Source of the DNA: Prolixibacteraceae bacterium
GTDB taxonomy: Bacteria; Bacteroidota; Bacteroidia; Bacteroidales; Prolixibacteraceae
Assembly (NCBI GenBank): GCA_025210775.1
Contig: JAOARB010000032.1
Span: 155,694 to 219,693 of the forward strand
Length of the DNA: 64,000 nt
Reading direction: 5' to 3'
A model generated the notes under the pieces. The model was given only the letters and a program-made list of their open reading frames with translations. It searched no databases and was not told the origin of the DNA. Shown piece after piece: positions 16,426 to 25,893 of the stretch. The position numbers were made by a program, and so were the translations under genes. Each line of letters starts with the position of its first letter. Within the stretch, counting starts at the first letter, position 1.

Positions 16426-16728
16426 TTACATAAAACCTAGCTCTAGCCTTGCCTCTTCAGACATCATAGATTTATCCCAAGCAGGTTCAAAAGTTAATTC
16501 AACTTTTGCCTCTTTTATTCCTTCTACTCGTTCTGCAGAATATTTAACATCCTCAAGAATCATATCAGCAGCAGGACAATTAGGTGCAGTTAATGTCATT
16601 ACAACCATGGCTACATCCTCTTTCACATCTACACTATAAATCATCCCCAAGTCATATACGTTCACAGGAATCTCGGGATCATATACTTCTTTTAAATTCT
16701 CAATAATCTCATCAATACGTTTATCCAT
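16426..16728 (-). CDS. sufT: SUF-associated DUF59 (MIP18-family) Fe-S assembly protein, SufT-like
   Basis: A 100-residue DUF59 protein. It shows VYDPEIPVNVYDLGMIY (around residues 16-32) and TLTAPNCPAADM, whose cysteine is the conserved residue of the family. DUF59 proteins help to mature or deliver Fe-S clusters. It is the last protein gene of the suf operon, starting 11 bases after sufE. The family also includes PaaD-like proteins, but the suf setting makes the SufT-like role the best reading. Confidence 0.88.
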   Translation of the reverse strand: MDKRIDEIIENLKEVYDPEIPVNVYDLGMIYSVDVKEDVAMVVMTLTAPNCPAADMILEDVKYSAERVEGIKEAKVELTFEPAWDKSMMSEEARLELGFM

Positions 16729-16739
16729 GACGTAGTTTT

Positions 16740-17168
16740 TTATGCATTAAGTTTTCTATCGTATGCAAGAGCATACAATCTCATCTGCTTCACCATCGAC
16801 AACAAGCCATTTGATCGTGTTGGTGAAAGGTGTTGTGTTAATCCGATCTTATCAATAAAATATAATTCTGATTCAATAATCTCCTTTGGAGTTCGATCAG
16901 AATAAACTTTCAATAAAAGTGAAACCAAGCCTTTTACAATGATTGCATCACTTTCGCCTTCAAAATGTAAGGTCCCATTCTCAAAAGTAGGATAAAGCCA
17001 AACACGACTCTGACAACCTTTAATCAAGTAGTTATCTACTTTATATTTAGGGTCAATATCTGACAATTCATTCCCCATCTCAATTAGATTGGCATACTTA
17101 TCCATCCAATCATCAAACATTGAGAAATCTTCAATTATTTCGTCTTGTACTTGGTTAATACTTTTCAT
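16740..17168 (-). CDS. sufE: SufE sulfur-transfer protein
   Basis: About 142 residues from the ATG at 17168 (MKSINQVQDEI). A GTG at 17207 would add 13 lysine-rich residues and seems less likely. The segment LIKGCQSRVWL contains the cysteine that accepts persulfide from SufS. The rest (SDAIIVKGLVSLLLKVYSDRTP) is typical of the SufE fold. It raises SufS activity and passes sulfur to the SufBCD scaffold. It lies between sufS and the DUF59 gene. Confidence 0.93.
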   Translation of the reverse strand: MKSINQVQDEIIEDFSMFDDWMDKYANLIEMGNELSDIDPKYKVDNYLIKGCQSRVWLYPTFENGTLHFEGESDAIIVKGLVSLLLKVYSDRTPKEIIESELYFIDKIGLTQHLSPTRSNGLLSMVKQMRLYALAYDRKLNA

Positions 17169-17236
17169 TTCATATTTACTTTTATTCGCAAGAATTTTCT
17201 TCTTCACAAAAATAGAAAAAAGATTCGCTCTTCGTA

Positions 17237-18463
17237 TTATAAAAACATCTGCTGTAATCTTAACAAAGCATTGTAGAATTGATCTATCTCTTCTTTTGTA
17301 TTATATGGAGAAAGAGACACTCTTGTCATTCCTTGTACTTTATAATGATCCATAATAGGATCTACACATAAACGACCTGTTCTTACGGCAAAACCTAGCT
17401 GATCTAACAAAGTACCTAGATCAAAATGATGAATTCCATCAATCGCAAAAGAGATAATTCCAACCTTATTATCGGCTTCTCCAAAGAAACGCATACCTTC
17501 AATTTGTCGAAGCTTACTCATAGCATAACAATAAAGTTCATGCTCCCATTCAAACAGTGCTGGTTTACCATATTTCGCAACAAACGAAACAGCCTCTCCT
17601 AAAGCGATAACATCAATATAATTTGGTGTTCCCGGTTCAAACTTATATGGTAGAACATTAAATGTTGTCTCTCCAAAAGTAACAGTATCAATCATCTCTC
17701 CACCAGTCATAAAAGGAGGCATCTTATCTAAAATCTCTTTCTTTCCATAAAGAACTCCTGTTCCTGTTGGACCGTAAATCTTATGTCCCGAAAAAGCATA
17801 AAAATCACAATCTAGCTTCTGTACATCGACCTCACAGTGTGCAATACCTTGTGCTCCATCAATCAAAACATAGGCCCCATTCTCATGTCCCATACGAATA
17901 ATCTCAGAAATAGGATTAATCGTACCCAAAGCATTAGAGGCATGGTTCACTGCAACAATCTTTGTCTTCTCATTTAGTAATGAAGCAAAAGCATCTAAAT
18001 CCAACTCTCCTTTATCAGAAAATGGAATAACCCTTAATACTGCACCTTTCCTTTGACATAACATCTGCCATGGTACAATATTCGCATGATGTTCTAATTC
18101 AGAAACAATAATCTCATCACCTTGGTTAATACAAAGTTCTCCTAAAGAAAAAGCAACCAAATTTATTGATTCCGTTGTCCCTTTAGTAAAGATCACCTCT
18201 TCGCGACTCGATGCATTCATAAAATTCACTACAATATCACGAGCATCCTCATAAGCCTTGGTAGCATCTGCAGCCATCTTATGTGTACCACGGTGAATAT
18301 TACCATTCACCTTCATCATATAGTGATCCAACTTCTGGGCTACAGAAATTGGCTTTTGTGTTGTCGCAGCATTATCAAAATATACCAACTTCTTTTTTGG
18401 GTGTATATCTTGATATAATATAGGAAAATGACTTCTAAATTCCTGAAAATCAAAACTCATCAT
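17237..18463 (-). CDS. sufS: Cysteine desulfurase SufS
   Basis: A 408-residue PLP-dependent enzyme that takes sulfur from cysteine for Fe-S cluster assembly. Visible are YFDNAATTQKP near the start, NIHRGTHKMA, the PLP-lysine segment FSGHKIYGPTGTG and the catalytic cysteine in RTGRLCVDPIMDHYK, which matches the group II (SufS) RTG-xx-C arrangement. The gene is separated from sufD by 130 bases that hold two hairpins, while sufE follows 68 bases downstream. Start: the tandem ATG at 18463; the second ATG is equally possible. Confidence 0.96.
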   Translation of the reverse strand: MMSFDFQEFRSHFPILYQDIHPKKKLVYFDNAATTQKPISVAQKLDHYMMKVNGNIHRGTHKMAADATKAYEDARDIVVNFMNASSREEVIFTKGTTESINLVAFSLGELCINQGDEIIVSELEHHANIVPWQMLCQRKGAVLRVIPFSDKGELDLDAFASLLNEKTKIVAVNHASNALGTINPISEIIRMGHENGAYVLIDGAQGIAHCEVDVQKLDCDFYAFSGHKIYGPTGTGVLYGKKEILDKMPPFMTGGEMIDTVTFGETTFNVLPYKFEPGTPNYIDVIALGEAVSFVAKYGKPALFEWEHELYCYAMSKLRQIEGMRFFGEADNKVGIISFAIDGIHHFDLGTLLDQLGFAVRTGRLCVDPIMDHYKVQGMTRVSLSPYNTKEEIDQFYNALLRLQQMFL

Positions 18464-18476
18464 AACTATAAATTTA

Positions 18477-18553
18477 AAAGGGATACCTCATTATAAAATA
18501 CAATAAATGAGATATCCCTTTAATATAATAACAAGCCTAATAAGATAGGCCTT
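18477..18553 (-). other. Two hairpins in the sufD-sufS spacer
   Basis: The first stem pairs 18477-18492 with 18506-18521 (16 bp, one position being a G-U wobble in the minus-strand RNA). The second is a shorter stem, AAGCCTA with TAGG-CTT, at about 18533-18553. Neither is followed by a long T-run on the minus strand. They may end part of the sufBCD transcripts or protect RNA ends, changing the SufBCD to SufSE ratio. This is inference from structure only. Confidence 0.55.
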
Positions 18554-18593
18554 CTCTTTACATATAAAGCACTCTCACCAATCCTATAGATTT

Positions 18594-19961
18594 CTAAGAG
18601 TTACATTCAATACTACATGAATCACATGGTGACGATTCCCCACGTAATCTCTTCTCTAACAGTTCATCGATACGATCTCTCAATGGCAAAATACGCACAT
18701 TAGAAAGCACATCATGAGCAAAAGCAAAGATCATCATCAAACGAGCTTCATCTTCGCCAATACCACGAGAACGCAAATAAAATAGAGCTTCTTCGTCTAC
18801 TTGACCTACGGTAGCACCGTGACTACATTTCACATCATCATTGTCGATGATCAGCTGTGGTTTGGTATTCATTTGAGCAGTCTCTGTTAGCAACAGACTA
18901 TTATTCTGTTGGAAAGCAGCAGTCTTCTCTGCATAAGGAAGTACATGAATACAACCAGTAAAACCACCAACGGAATTACCAGACATCACATTTTTATATA
19001 CTTGATTACTGTTACAACGAGGTACAGCGTGATATATGGTTGTGAAGTTATCCACATGCTGTTCTTTATCGGCCACCGAAATTCCATACATGTTTGCAGA
19101 AGCATTCTCTCCATTTAGGTTGATCGTCAAATTATTTCTGATCAAACCACCATGAAGAACCAATGCATGAGTCAAAACATTAGAGTTCGATTTCTGCTCA
19201 ATATTTATACCACCTAGATTGATGGTATTGTTACTTTGATTCTGAACATTATAAACATCTAGTGAAGCATTATCTTTCACCAACACCTCTGTCATGTTAT
19301 TGAAAACAAAAGAATGATCTGAAAGGGTATGATCACAAAATGCCAATTTCACTTCACTCCCTTTTTCAAGAAGTACCACATTACGTTGGGTACACATTCT
19401 ATCCGATTCTCCAGACAAAAGGTTAATCACTTGAATAGGACGCTCCAAAACCACATTCTTGTCCACATGAATAAACAAACCATCTTGGGCAAACATGCTA
19501 TTTAATGCCAAAACAGGATCTTTCGTTTCATCAGTAAATTGGTACAATACTTCATTGACCTTTTCTGGATGAGCAGTGATCGCTTCTTGAAGACTACAAA
19601 TAGTAACTCCTTTTGCCAAATCAGATGTTTGGTTCTTTGGTGAATACCATCCATTAACCATTAGTATAGTGTGAGTATCCAAATCTGGTACTTCACACTC
19701 AAACACCTCTGCTAAATTTAGATGAGCCTCTTCTCTAGATGGAACAACCTCCCATTTTCTATCAAAGACCTCTACTAAACTAGTATATTTATAATTCTCT
19801 ACTTTCTTTGAAGGAACTCCCTGAGCAACAAAAGCATCAAGAGCCATTGCTCTTCTTTCGTTCATCAGGCTAGGAGCACTTCGCAAAATCGCATCTTTCT
19901 TCTCTCCATACAATGATTGAAGAGATTCTGTTGCAGTATTTAACGCTGTATTATCGCTCAT
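18594..19961 (-). CDS. sufD: Fe-S cluster assembly protein SufD
   Basis: A 455-residue SufB/SufD-family protein with a right-handed beta-helix core. The C-terminal region shows KCSHGATVGQVDEEALFYLRSRGI, the family's signature, and the protein ends in a cysteine-containing tail (SPCDSCSIECNS). SufD pairs with SufB in the SufBC2D scaffold. It starts 5 bases after sufC ends. The extra cysteine-rich tail is a small oddity, although terminal cysteines are seen in other Bacteroidota SufD proteins. Confidence 0.94.
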   Translation of the reverse strand: MSDNTALNTATESLQSLYGEKKDAILRSAPSLMNERRAMALDAFVAQGVPSKKVENYKYTSLVEVFDRKWEVVPSREEAHLNLAEVFECEVPDLDTHTILMVNGWYSPKNQTSDLAKGVTICSLQEAITAHPEKVNEVLYQFTDETKDPVLALNSMFAQDGLFIHVDKNVVLERPIQVINLLSGESDRMCTQRNVVLLEKGSEVKLAFCDHTLSDHSFVFNNMTEVLVKDNASLDVYNVQNQSNNTINLGGINIEQKSNSNVLTHALVLHGGLIRNNLTINLNGENASANMYGISVADKEQHVDNFTTIYHAVPRCNSNQVYKNVMSGNSVGGFTGCIHVLPYAEKTAAFQQNNSLLLTETAQMNTKPQLIIDNDDVKCSHGATVGQVDEEALFYLRSRGIGEDEARLMMIFAFAHDVLSNVRILPLRDRIDELLEKRLRGESSPCDSCSIECNS

Positions 19962-19966
19962 AAGGC

Positions 19967-20719
19967 TTATTCTCCCATTTCTTCTTTAATCCAATCGTAT
20001 CCTTTTTCTTCTAGCTCCAATGCAAGCTCTTTACCTGCAGTCTTTACAATACGCCCTTTATAAAGGATATGAACATAGTCTGGAACGATATAATCTAGAA
20101 GACGTTGGTAGTGAGTTACTACAATAGTTGCATTATCTTTTGTTTTTAATGCATTTACACCATTAGCAACCACACGCAAAGCATCAATATCCAAACCAGA
20201 ATCTGTCTCATCTAAGATAGATAACTTTGGTTGAAGCATCGCCATTTGGAAAATCTCATTCTTTTTCTTCTCTCCTCCAGAGAAACCTTCATTAACGGAG
20301 CGGTTTGTAAGAGTTGAATCAATATGAACCAAATCTTTTTTCTCTCTCATCATTTTCAAGAAATCTCCAGCTTTCAAAGGAGGTAGGTTACGATACTTTC
20401 TGTGTTCATTCACAGCCGTACGTAAAAAGTTCACCATACTAACACCAGGAATTTCTACTGGATATTGGAAACTCAAGAAAAGACCTTCTCTTGAACGATC
20501 TTCTGGAGATAGATCCAATAAATCTTTTCCATCAAAATCAACAGATCCACCGATGATCTCATATTTATCATTTCCCGATAACACATTGGCCAAAGTAGAT
20601 TTACCTGCTCCATTTGGCCCCATAATTGCGTGTACTTCTCCTGGTTTTACTTCAAGATCCAGTCCATTAAGGATTTGTTTTCCTTCTACAGAAGCTTGAA
20701 GATTTTTTATCTTTAGCAT
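19967..20719 (-). CDS. sufC: SufC ATPase
   Basis: A 250-residue ABC-type ATPase without membrane partners. It has Walker A GPNGAGKST (about residues 35-43), the signature SGGEKKKNE and Walker B LSILDETDSGLD, in the SufC-specific form. It powers Fe-S assembly on SufBD. The gene lies 37 bases after sufB and 5 bases before sufD. Confidence 0.97.
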   Translation of the reverse strand: MLKIKNLQASVEGKQILNGLDLEVKPGEVHAIMGPNGAGKSTLANVLSGNDKYEIIGGSVDFDGKDLLDLSPEDRSREGLFLSFQYPVEIPGVSMVNFLRTAVNEHRKYRNLPPLKAGDFLKMMREKKDLVHIDSTLTNRSVNEGFSGGEKKKNEIFQMAMLQPKLSILDETDSGLDIDALRVVANGVNALKTKDNATIVVTHYQRLLDYIVPDYVHILYKGRIVKTAGKELALELEEKGYDWIKEEMGE

Positions 20720-20756
20720 AACTATTTTCTTTTCTCTTTTTTACTTCAACAATTCT

Positions 20757-22202
20757 TTACCCTACACTTCCCTCTAAGCTAATCTCTAATAATCTTTGAG
20801 CTTCAACAGCAAATTCCATTGGTAACTTATTTATCACCTCTTTTGCATATCCATTCACAATCATTCCAATAGCATCTTCTGTAGAAATACCTCTCTGATT
20901 GCAATAGAAAATTTGATCTTCTCCAATCTTAGACGTCGTCGCCTCATGTTCTACTACTGCAGTATTGTTTGCAACTTCAACATATGGGAAAGTGTGAGCC
21001 CCACACTGATTTCCTAATAACAATGAATCACATTGTGAAAAGTTGCGGGCATTGTTTGCATTCTTTCCTACTTTAACCAAACCACGATAAGCATTGCTCG
21101 ATTTTCCAGCAGAAATACCTTTGGATACAATCGTACTCTTGGAGTTTTTTCCAATATGTATCATCTTCGTTCCTGTATCTGCTTGTTGATAATTGTTGGT
21201 CAACGCAACCGAATTAAATTCAGCTACAGTATCATCTCCAATCAAAATACAACTAGGATATTTCCATGTTATCGCAGATCCTGTCTCTACCTGATTCCAA
21301 AGAAGTTTGGATCTATCTCCTTTACAGATACCTCGTTTGGTTACGAAGTTGTAGATTCCTCCCTTACCATTTTTATCTCCAGGATACCAGTTTTGTACTG
21401 TACTGTACTTCACTTCAGCTTCCTTCTCAACGATAATCTCAACGATGGCAGCATGAAGCTGATTCTCGTCTCGTTGTGGTGCTGTACATCCTTCTAGATA
21501 GGAAACATAAGAACCTTCTTCTGCCACAATCAATGTTCTCTCAAACTGACCTGTGTTAGAAGCATTAATTCTAAAATAGGTAGACAATTCCATTGGACAA
21601 CGAACGCCCTTTGGAATATAACAGAATGAACCATCACTAAACACAGCTGAATTTAATGCTGCGAAATAGTTATCTGTATATGGAACGGATTTACCCAAAT
21701 ACTTTTGGATTAAATCTGGATGTTCTAAAACGGCTTCACTAAACGAACAAAAGATAATTCCTTTTTCAGACAAAGTCTCTTTAAAAGTAGTCTTTACTGA
21801 AACACTATCAATTACAGCATCTACTGCAACCCCAGTCAATTGTTTTTGCTCTTCTAGTGGTATACCTAATTTGTCAAATGTCGCCAATAATTCTGGATCT
21901 ACTTCATCCAGACTTTCATATTTTGGCTGACTCTTTGGTGCAGCATAATAGATTATATCTTGAAAATCTATCTCTGGTATATTGAGATGTGCCCATTGAG
22001 GCATCTTCATCTTTTGCCAATAGCGGAATGCTTTAAGACGAAAATCCAACATGAACTTCGGCTCTTTCTTCTTTGAAGAGATAAGGCGAATCACATCTTC
22101 ATTCAGTCCTTTCCCAATCGTTTCTGTATCGATATCCGACACAAATCCATATTGGTATTCCCTCTGTGTAACTTCATTAAGTAACTTATCTTGATCTCCC
22201 AT
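20757..22202 (-). CDS. sufB: Fe-S cluster assembly scaffold SufB
   Basis: A 481-residue SufB protein. The conserved segments YIPKGVRCPMELSTYFRIN, LEGCTAPQRDENQLHAA and VEHEATTSKIGEDQIFYCNQRGI are present, including the cysteine in EGCTAP that takes part in sulfur handling. It is the first gene of the suf operon. A -7-like element in the divergent spacer with thiL is the likely start of transcription. Confidence 0.97.
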   Translation of the reverse strand: MGDQDKLLNEVTQREYQYGFVSDIDTETIGKGLNEDVIRLISSKKKEPKFMLDFRLKAFRYWQKMKMPQWAHLNIPEIDFQDIIYYAAPKSQPKYESLDEVDPELLATFDKLGIPLEEQKQLTGVAVDAVIDSVSVKTTFKETLSEKGIIFCSFSEAVLEHPDLIQKYLGKSVPYTDNYFAALNSAVFSDGSFCYIPKGVRCPMELSTYFRINASNTGQFERTLIVAEEGSYVSYLEGCTAPQRDENQLHAAIVEIIVEKEAEVKYSTVQNWYPGDKNGKGGIYNFVTKRGICKGDRSKLLWNQVETGSAITWKYPSCILIGDDTVAEFNSVALTNNYQQADTGTKMIHIGKNSKSTIVSKGISAGKSSNAYRGLVKVGKNANNARNFSQCDSLLLGNQCGAHTFPYVEVANNTAVVEHEATTSKIGEDQIFYCNQRGISTEDAIGMIVNGYAKEVINKLPMEFAVEAQRLLEISLEGSVG

Positions 22203-22335
22203 CTTGATTCCTCAATTTTGTGTCTAAAAACCTAATTTCTAGACATATCAACATCTGAAATAACGTCTTTCAAAATCACCTCTCTCTCATTGGTAATTCC
22301 ATGATAACTGAGTTATTCAGACTGGTTTAAAATTA

Positions 22336-22367
22336 ATTGCAAAGATAACAAACAAATCTTACTTTTG
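22336..22367. promoter_or_regulatory. Divergent promoters for sufB (minus) and thiL (plus)
   Basis: Plus strand: ATTG (22336-22339), 20 bases, then TACTTTTG (22360-22367), a full match to TAnnTTTG, 53 bases before the thiL ATG. Minus strand: TATCTTTG (plus 22340-22347), also a full -7 match, about 138 bases upstream of sufB, without a clear -33 partner. The two elements overlap, so the promoters may compete. Confidence 0.6.
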
Positions 22368-22420
22368 CATCAGAAAAGTTATAAATCATACCAATAGGTC
22401 TTAAAAATAATGTGATCCTT

Positions 22421-23470
22421 ATGAGCAATCAAAAAACGGAATTATCCGACCTTGGAGAGTTTGGTCTTATCAAGCACTTAACCAATAAAATTGAATTACA
22501 AAACGAAAGTAGCATCAAAGGTGTTGGAGACGACTGTGCGGTCTTAAACTATCCAAATAAAAGAGTGGTAGTCACTACTGACATGCTAACCGAAGGTATT
22601 CACTTCAACCTAATGTATGTACCCCTGAAACATCTTGGATACAAATCGATTGCGGTGAATCTTTCTGATGTATATGCAATGAATGCAACACCGAAACAAG
22701 TTACGGTTTCTATTGCTCTATCATCTAAATTTTCTCTTGAAGCAATCGAACAATTATATCAAGGTATACACTTGGCTTGCCAACATTATGGTGTAGATCT
22801 TGTTGGAGGCGATACGACCTCTTCTTTAACTGGACTAACCATCTCGGTTACGGCTATTGGAGAAGTGGATGAAGACAAAGTTGTATATAGATGTGGAGCA
22901 AAACCTACAAACCTTTTATGTGTTTCTGGTGATCTTGGTGGCGCTTACATGGGACTTCAACTTCTTGAAAGAGAAAATGAAGTTTTCAAAGTGGACCCTA
23001 ATATGAAACCTCAATTTAAGGAGTATGACTACTTATTAGAGCGTCAATTAAAGCCAGAACCAAGAAGAGATGTCATCAAAATGTTAGCGGACAACAACGT
23101 CTGTCCTACATCTATGATCGACATTTCCGATGGACTATCTTCAGAGATTCTACACCTTTGTGAAGAGTCTAGCGTTGGATGCCGACTTTATGAAGATAAA
23201 ATACCATACCACCCAAATACGCAAGATTTAGCACAAGAGATGAATATCAATCCTATCGTTGCTGCATTGAATGGTGGGGAAGATTATGAACTTCTTTTTA
23301 CGGTGGATATCAAAGATTACGAAAGAATCAAAAACAATCCATTGATTACAGTCCTTGGTCATATCACGGAAGCACAAGAAGGAGCCAATCTAGTTACTGC
23401 TGGAATGGGTAAATTTATACCTCTTGAAGCGCAAGGATGGAATCCTATGATGAACAAAATAGAAGAGTAA
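22421..23470 (+). CDS. thiL: Thiamine-monophosphate kinase
   Basis: About 349 residues from the ATG at 22421. A GTG nine bases upstream is the other possible start. It is an AIR synthase-like ATP-dependent kinase that makes thiamine diphosphate. Motifs seen are LGEFGLIKHL at the N-terminus, GVGDDCAVL, VVTTDMLTEGIHFN, VGGDTTSS and MIDISDGLSSE. These cover the magnesium and nucleotide sites of ThiL. It is a single gene with its own promoter and a shared terminator. No TPP riboswitch is apparent in the short leader. Confidence 0.95.
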   Translation: MSNQKTELSDLGEFGLIKHLTNKIELQNESSIKGVGDDCAVLNYPNKRVVVTTDMLTEGIHFNLMYVPLKHLGYKSIAVNLSDVYAMNATPKQVTVSIALSSKFSLEAIEQLYQGIHLACQHYGVDLVGGDTTSSLTGLTISVTAIGEVDEDKVVYRCGAKPTNLLCVSGDLGGAYMGLQLLERENEVFKVDPNMKPQFKEYDYLLERQLKPEPRRDVIKMLADNNVCPTSMIDISDGLSSEILHLCEESSVGCRLYEDKIPYHPNTQDLAQEMNINPIVAALNGGEDYELLFTVDIKDYERIKNNPLITVLGHITEAQEGANLVTAGMGKFIPLEAQGWNPMMNKIEE

Positions 23471-23476
23471 AAAATT

Positions 23477-23512
23477 AAAAAGGGAGACTTTAATTAAAAG
23501 CTCCCTTTTTTT
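23477..23512. terminator. Bidirectional terminator between thiL and the response regulator gene
   Basis: Stem AAAAAGGGAG (23477-23486) with CTCCCTTTTT (23501-23510), flanked by an A-run and a T-run, so it can work for both convergent genes. Confidence 0.85.
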
Positions 23513-23515
23513 AAC

Positions 23516-24217
23516 TTAAACAATAAGTTTATATCCTTTTCCGTGTACGTTAATAATCTCAACGCTTGGCTCTTGTTTTAGATGCTTACGTAATTTCGTA
23601 ATATAAACATCCATACTTCTCGCATTAAAATAATTATCGTCTACCCATATCGTTTTCAACGCAAAATTTCTTTCTAAAACCTTGTTGGCATTTACACAAA
23701 GTAAACGTAACAGATCCGATTCTTTCGTTGTCAACTTAGTTATACCTTCATTCAACTGATTCGTTAGGGTTTGTTTTCTTGAATCAAAACTTAAATTACC
23801 TAACTTAAATACAGTTTGTGCAGACTCTTGGTTCTCTTGTGAAATACGACGAAGAATAGCTTCAATACGGAAAATCAACTCTTCCATACTAAATGGCTTG
23901 GTCATATAATCATCCGCTCCTATTTTAAAGCCTTCCAATACATCCTCTTTAAGGTTTTTCGCCGTTAAGAAAATAATAGGAATATCCGCATTTACCATAC
24001 GAATATCTTTAGCTAAAGAGAAACCATCTTTCTTTGGCATCATTACATCAAAAATACAAAGACTATACTTACTCTTCATAAAACCATGGTAAGCAGCCTC
24101 TCCATCCTCAAAAAGGTCCGTATCGTACCCTTTCGCCACGAGATACTCTTTCAGTAATAGACCCAAATTCTCGTCATCTTCTGCTAGTAAAATGCGTGTT
24201 TTTTGTTCCATAATCAT
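23516..24217 (-). CDS. rprY: RprY-like OmpR-family response regulator
   Basis: A 233-residue regulator. The receiver domain (1-125) has the acidic pair in AEDDENLG, phosphoacceptor D57 in CIFDVMMPKKDG, a threonine in FLTAKN and a lysine in YMTKPFS. The winged-helix DNA-binding domain (about 140-233) contains NYFNARSMDVYITKLRKHLK and ends HGKGYKLIV. From memory it closely resembles Bacteroides RprY. It starts 3 bases after the sensor kinase gene, so the two are co-expressed. The first ATG was used; an ATG two codons later is equally plausible. Confidence 0.88.
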   Translation of the reverse strand: MIMEQKTRILLAEDDENLGLLLKEYLVAKGYDTDLFEDGEAAYHGFMKSKYSLCIFDVMMPKKDGFSLAKDIRMVNADIPIIFLTAKNLKEDVLEGFKIGADDYMTKPFSMEELIFRIEAILRRISQENQESAQTVFKLGNLSFDSRKQTLTNQLNEGITKLTTKESDLLRLLCVNANKVLERNFALKTIWVDDNYFNARSMDVYITKLRKHLKQEPSVEIINVHGKGYKLIV

Positions 24218-24220
24218 ATT

Positions 24221-25636
24221 CTATTTTTTTGCCGGTAGATAAATTCTAAACGTAGTTCCTTTTCCCAAACTACTCTCCACGTTAATGATGCCTGAGTGTT
24301 CCTCTATCACTTTATGAACATAGCTTAACCCTAGTCCAAATCCTTTTACATCATGTACATTTCCTGTTGGGACCCTATAAAAACGATCAAAGATCTGCTT
24401 TACATGTTCTTTCGCAATTCCTATGCCAAAGTCTTTGATCTCAATAACAATATTATGATTTTCATTGTACGTCCTCACCTCAATTTTGGGATTACCTCCA
24501 CTATATTTACAAGCATTATCCAGCAAATTAAATATTACGTTTGAGAAATGAACCTCATCTGCCTTTACACAATCAAATGTTGCTTGCAAATCTACATTCA
24601 ACTCCCCATCCTCTTTTTTAAACCTAAAACCAAAATTCTCAGTTACTTGATAAACAATGTCATTGACTTTTAGTTCATTAAAAATTAACTTTAATTTACC
24701 TTCATTAAATACAGCCATTTGTAAAACCTTCTCCACTTGATGGCTCAAACGTTTACTTTCGTCATAAATCACCTTAGAAATATGGCCTATAGACGATTTA
24801 GAATGTTCAAAACTATTGTCTTTTAACATTTGTGAAGCCAATGATATCGTTGATATCGGTGTCTTCAACTCATGTGTCATATTATTGATAAAATCATTTT
24901 TTATTTGTGACACTTTTTTCTGGCGTACAATAACATGGATCGTAACAATAAAAACCAAAAGAATGATGGACGTCAATAAAAAAGATGGAAGAATAAACAT
25001 CCCTACTTGCTGACGAATATAATCTATCTTATTAGGGAAATAGATCGCCAAAACATATGCCTGTGGGTGGATATCTTGGGGAAACAACATCATCATCTCC
25101 TCACGGAAACCTTGACTATCATAGTCAGGGTCTTTCCATACGTAATTATTTATCCCTGTATATTGTTTCTTTATCGCACATCGGAAGTTAATATCGATTC
25201 CATTGTTATGAAGCTCTTGAAATATTATTGATCGTAAAATGGTCGAATCTATACGATCTAAAATTGGTCGCCTTTGCAAACACATACGGCGATCCATATT
25301 CCCCCTTGAGAACTCAACAGAATCCACTCCTACACACACATCGGCAAGAGTTGGATTGTAATCATTTGTTTCAAAAAAGAGGGTATCAGATGCGTCTATA
25401 TTTGCGGAGTCTTTTACTACAATAAAAGACTCTACTGTTTCAACCGACAGGCTCTCCTTGAATTCTTCTATCTCTAACCTTCGAACAACATTAACCAAAG
25501 TACTATTGACAAGATTATGGAAATAGGCTTCTTTTAACTCCACATTTCTGCGCACAGACATAAACTGCACCAAAATAAGAAGAATTACCACCGCGGCCAT
25601 CACGCCTCCTAATATATAAACAAATCGCTTATTCAT
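24221..25636 (-). CDS. rprX: RprX-like sensor histidine kinase
   Basis: A 471-residue membrane kinase. A first membrane segment (about residues 8-27) and a second (about 215-240) enclose a periplasmic sensor domain of roughly 185 residues. The phosphoacceptor is H255 in MTHELKTP. The ATPase domain has DNACKYSGG (N box), DFGIGI (G1) and GFGLGLSYV (G2). It is first in a two-gene operon with the response regulator. The stimulus is unknown. Confidence 0.9.
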   Translation of the reverse strand: MNKRFVYILGGVMAAVVILLILVQFMSVRRNVELKEAYFHNLVNSTLVNVVRRLEIEEFKESLSVETVESFIVVKDSANIDASDTLFFETNDYNPTLADVCVGVDSVEFSRGNMDRRMCLQRRPILDRIDSTILRSIIFQELHNNGIDINFRCAIKKQYTGINNYVWKDPDYDSQGFREEMMMLFPQDIHPQAYVLAIYFPNKIDYIRQQVGMFILPSFLLTSIILLVFIVTIHVIVRQKKVSQIKNDFINNMTHELKTPISTISLASQMLKDNSFEHSKSSIGHISKVIYDESKRLSHQVEKVLQMAVFNEGKLKLIFNELKVNDIVYQVTENFGFRFKKEDGELNVDLQATFDCVKADEVHFSNVIFNLLDNACKYSGGNPKIEVRTYNENHNIVIEIKDFGIGIAKEHVKQIFDRFYRVPTGNVHDVKGFGLGLSYVHKVIEEHSGIINVESSLGKGTTFRIYLPAKK

Positions 25637-25893
25637 GATCTGTTAAAGATACATGTTATATCTTTTATGATTAAGATTTGAAACATGATTTAACTTTAAA
25701 AAAAGTACAGACATTAAAAATTTAGACCAAAAGTTGCTCTAATCTAAAAAAATTATGATGTAATCACAAAAAAAGAGGAAAGAGTGTTTGCGTATTTAAA
25801 CAAAAGATATAATTTCGCATCCGAAAACGTGGTTAATAGGTTTTATTTTTGGGGTTAACTAAGTTTTTCACAAGGTGAATTTAGGTTTTGGTT
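25637..25893. other. Intergenic stretch with a possible small RNA
   Basis: No protein gene is visible. The part next to the kinase gene probably carries the promoter of the two-component operon, but no clear element was seen. The right half carries the promoter-like pair and body of the small-RNA candidate described separately. Confidence 0.5.
25787..25817 (+). promoter_or_regulatory. Promoter-like element with no downstream protein gene on its strand
   Basis: TTTG (25787-25790), exactly 19 bases, then TAATTTCG (25810-25817), one mismatch from TAnnTTTG. It points right into a 100-base segment that ends in a strong terminator. Confidence 0.45.

Noticed and set aside
17169..17207. GTG start for sufE giving 155 residues
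   Set aside because: The added residues are lysine-rich and not typical of SufE. The ATG at 17168 gives the usual length.
22371..22420. TPP riboswitch upstream of thiL
   Set aside because: The leader after the predicted promoter is only about 45 nt and lacks the conserved TPP-aptamer words.
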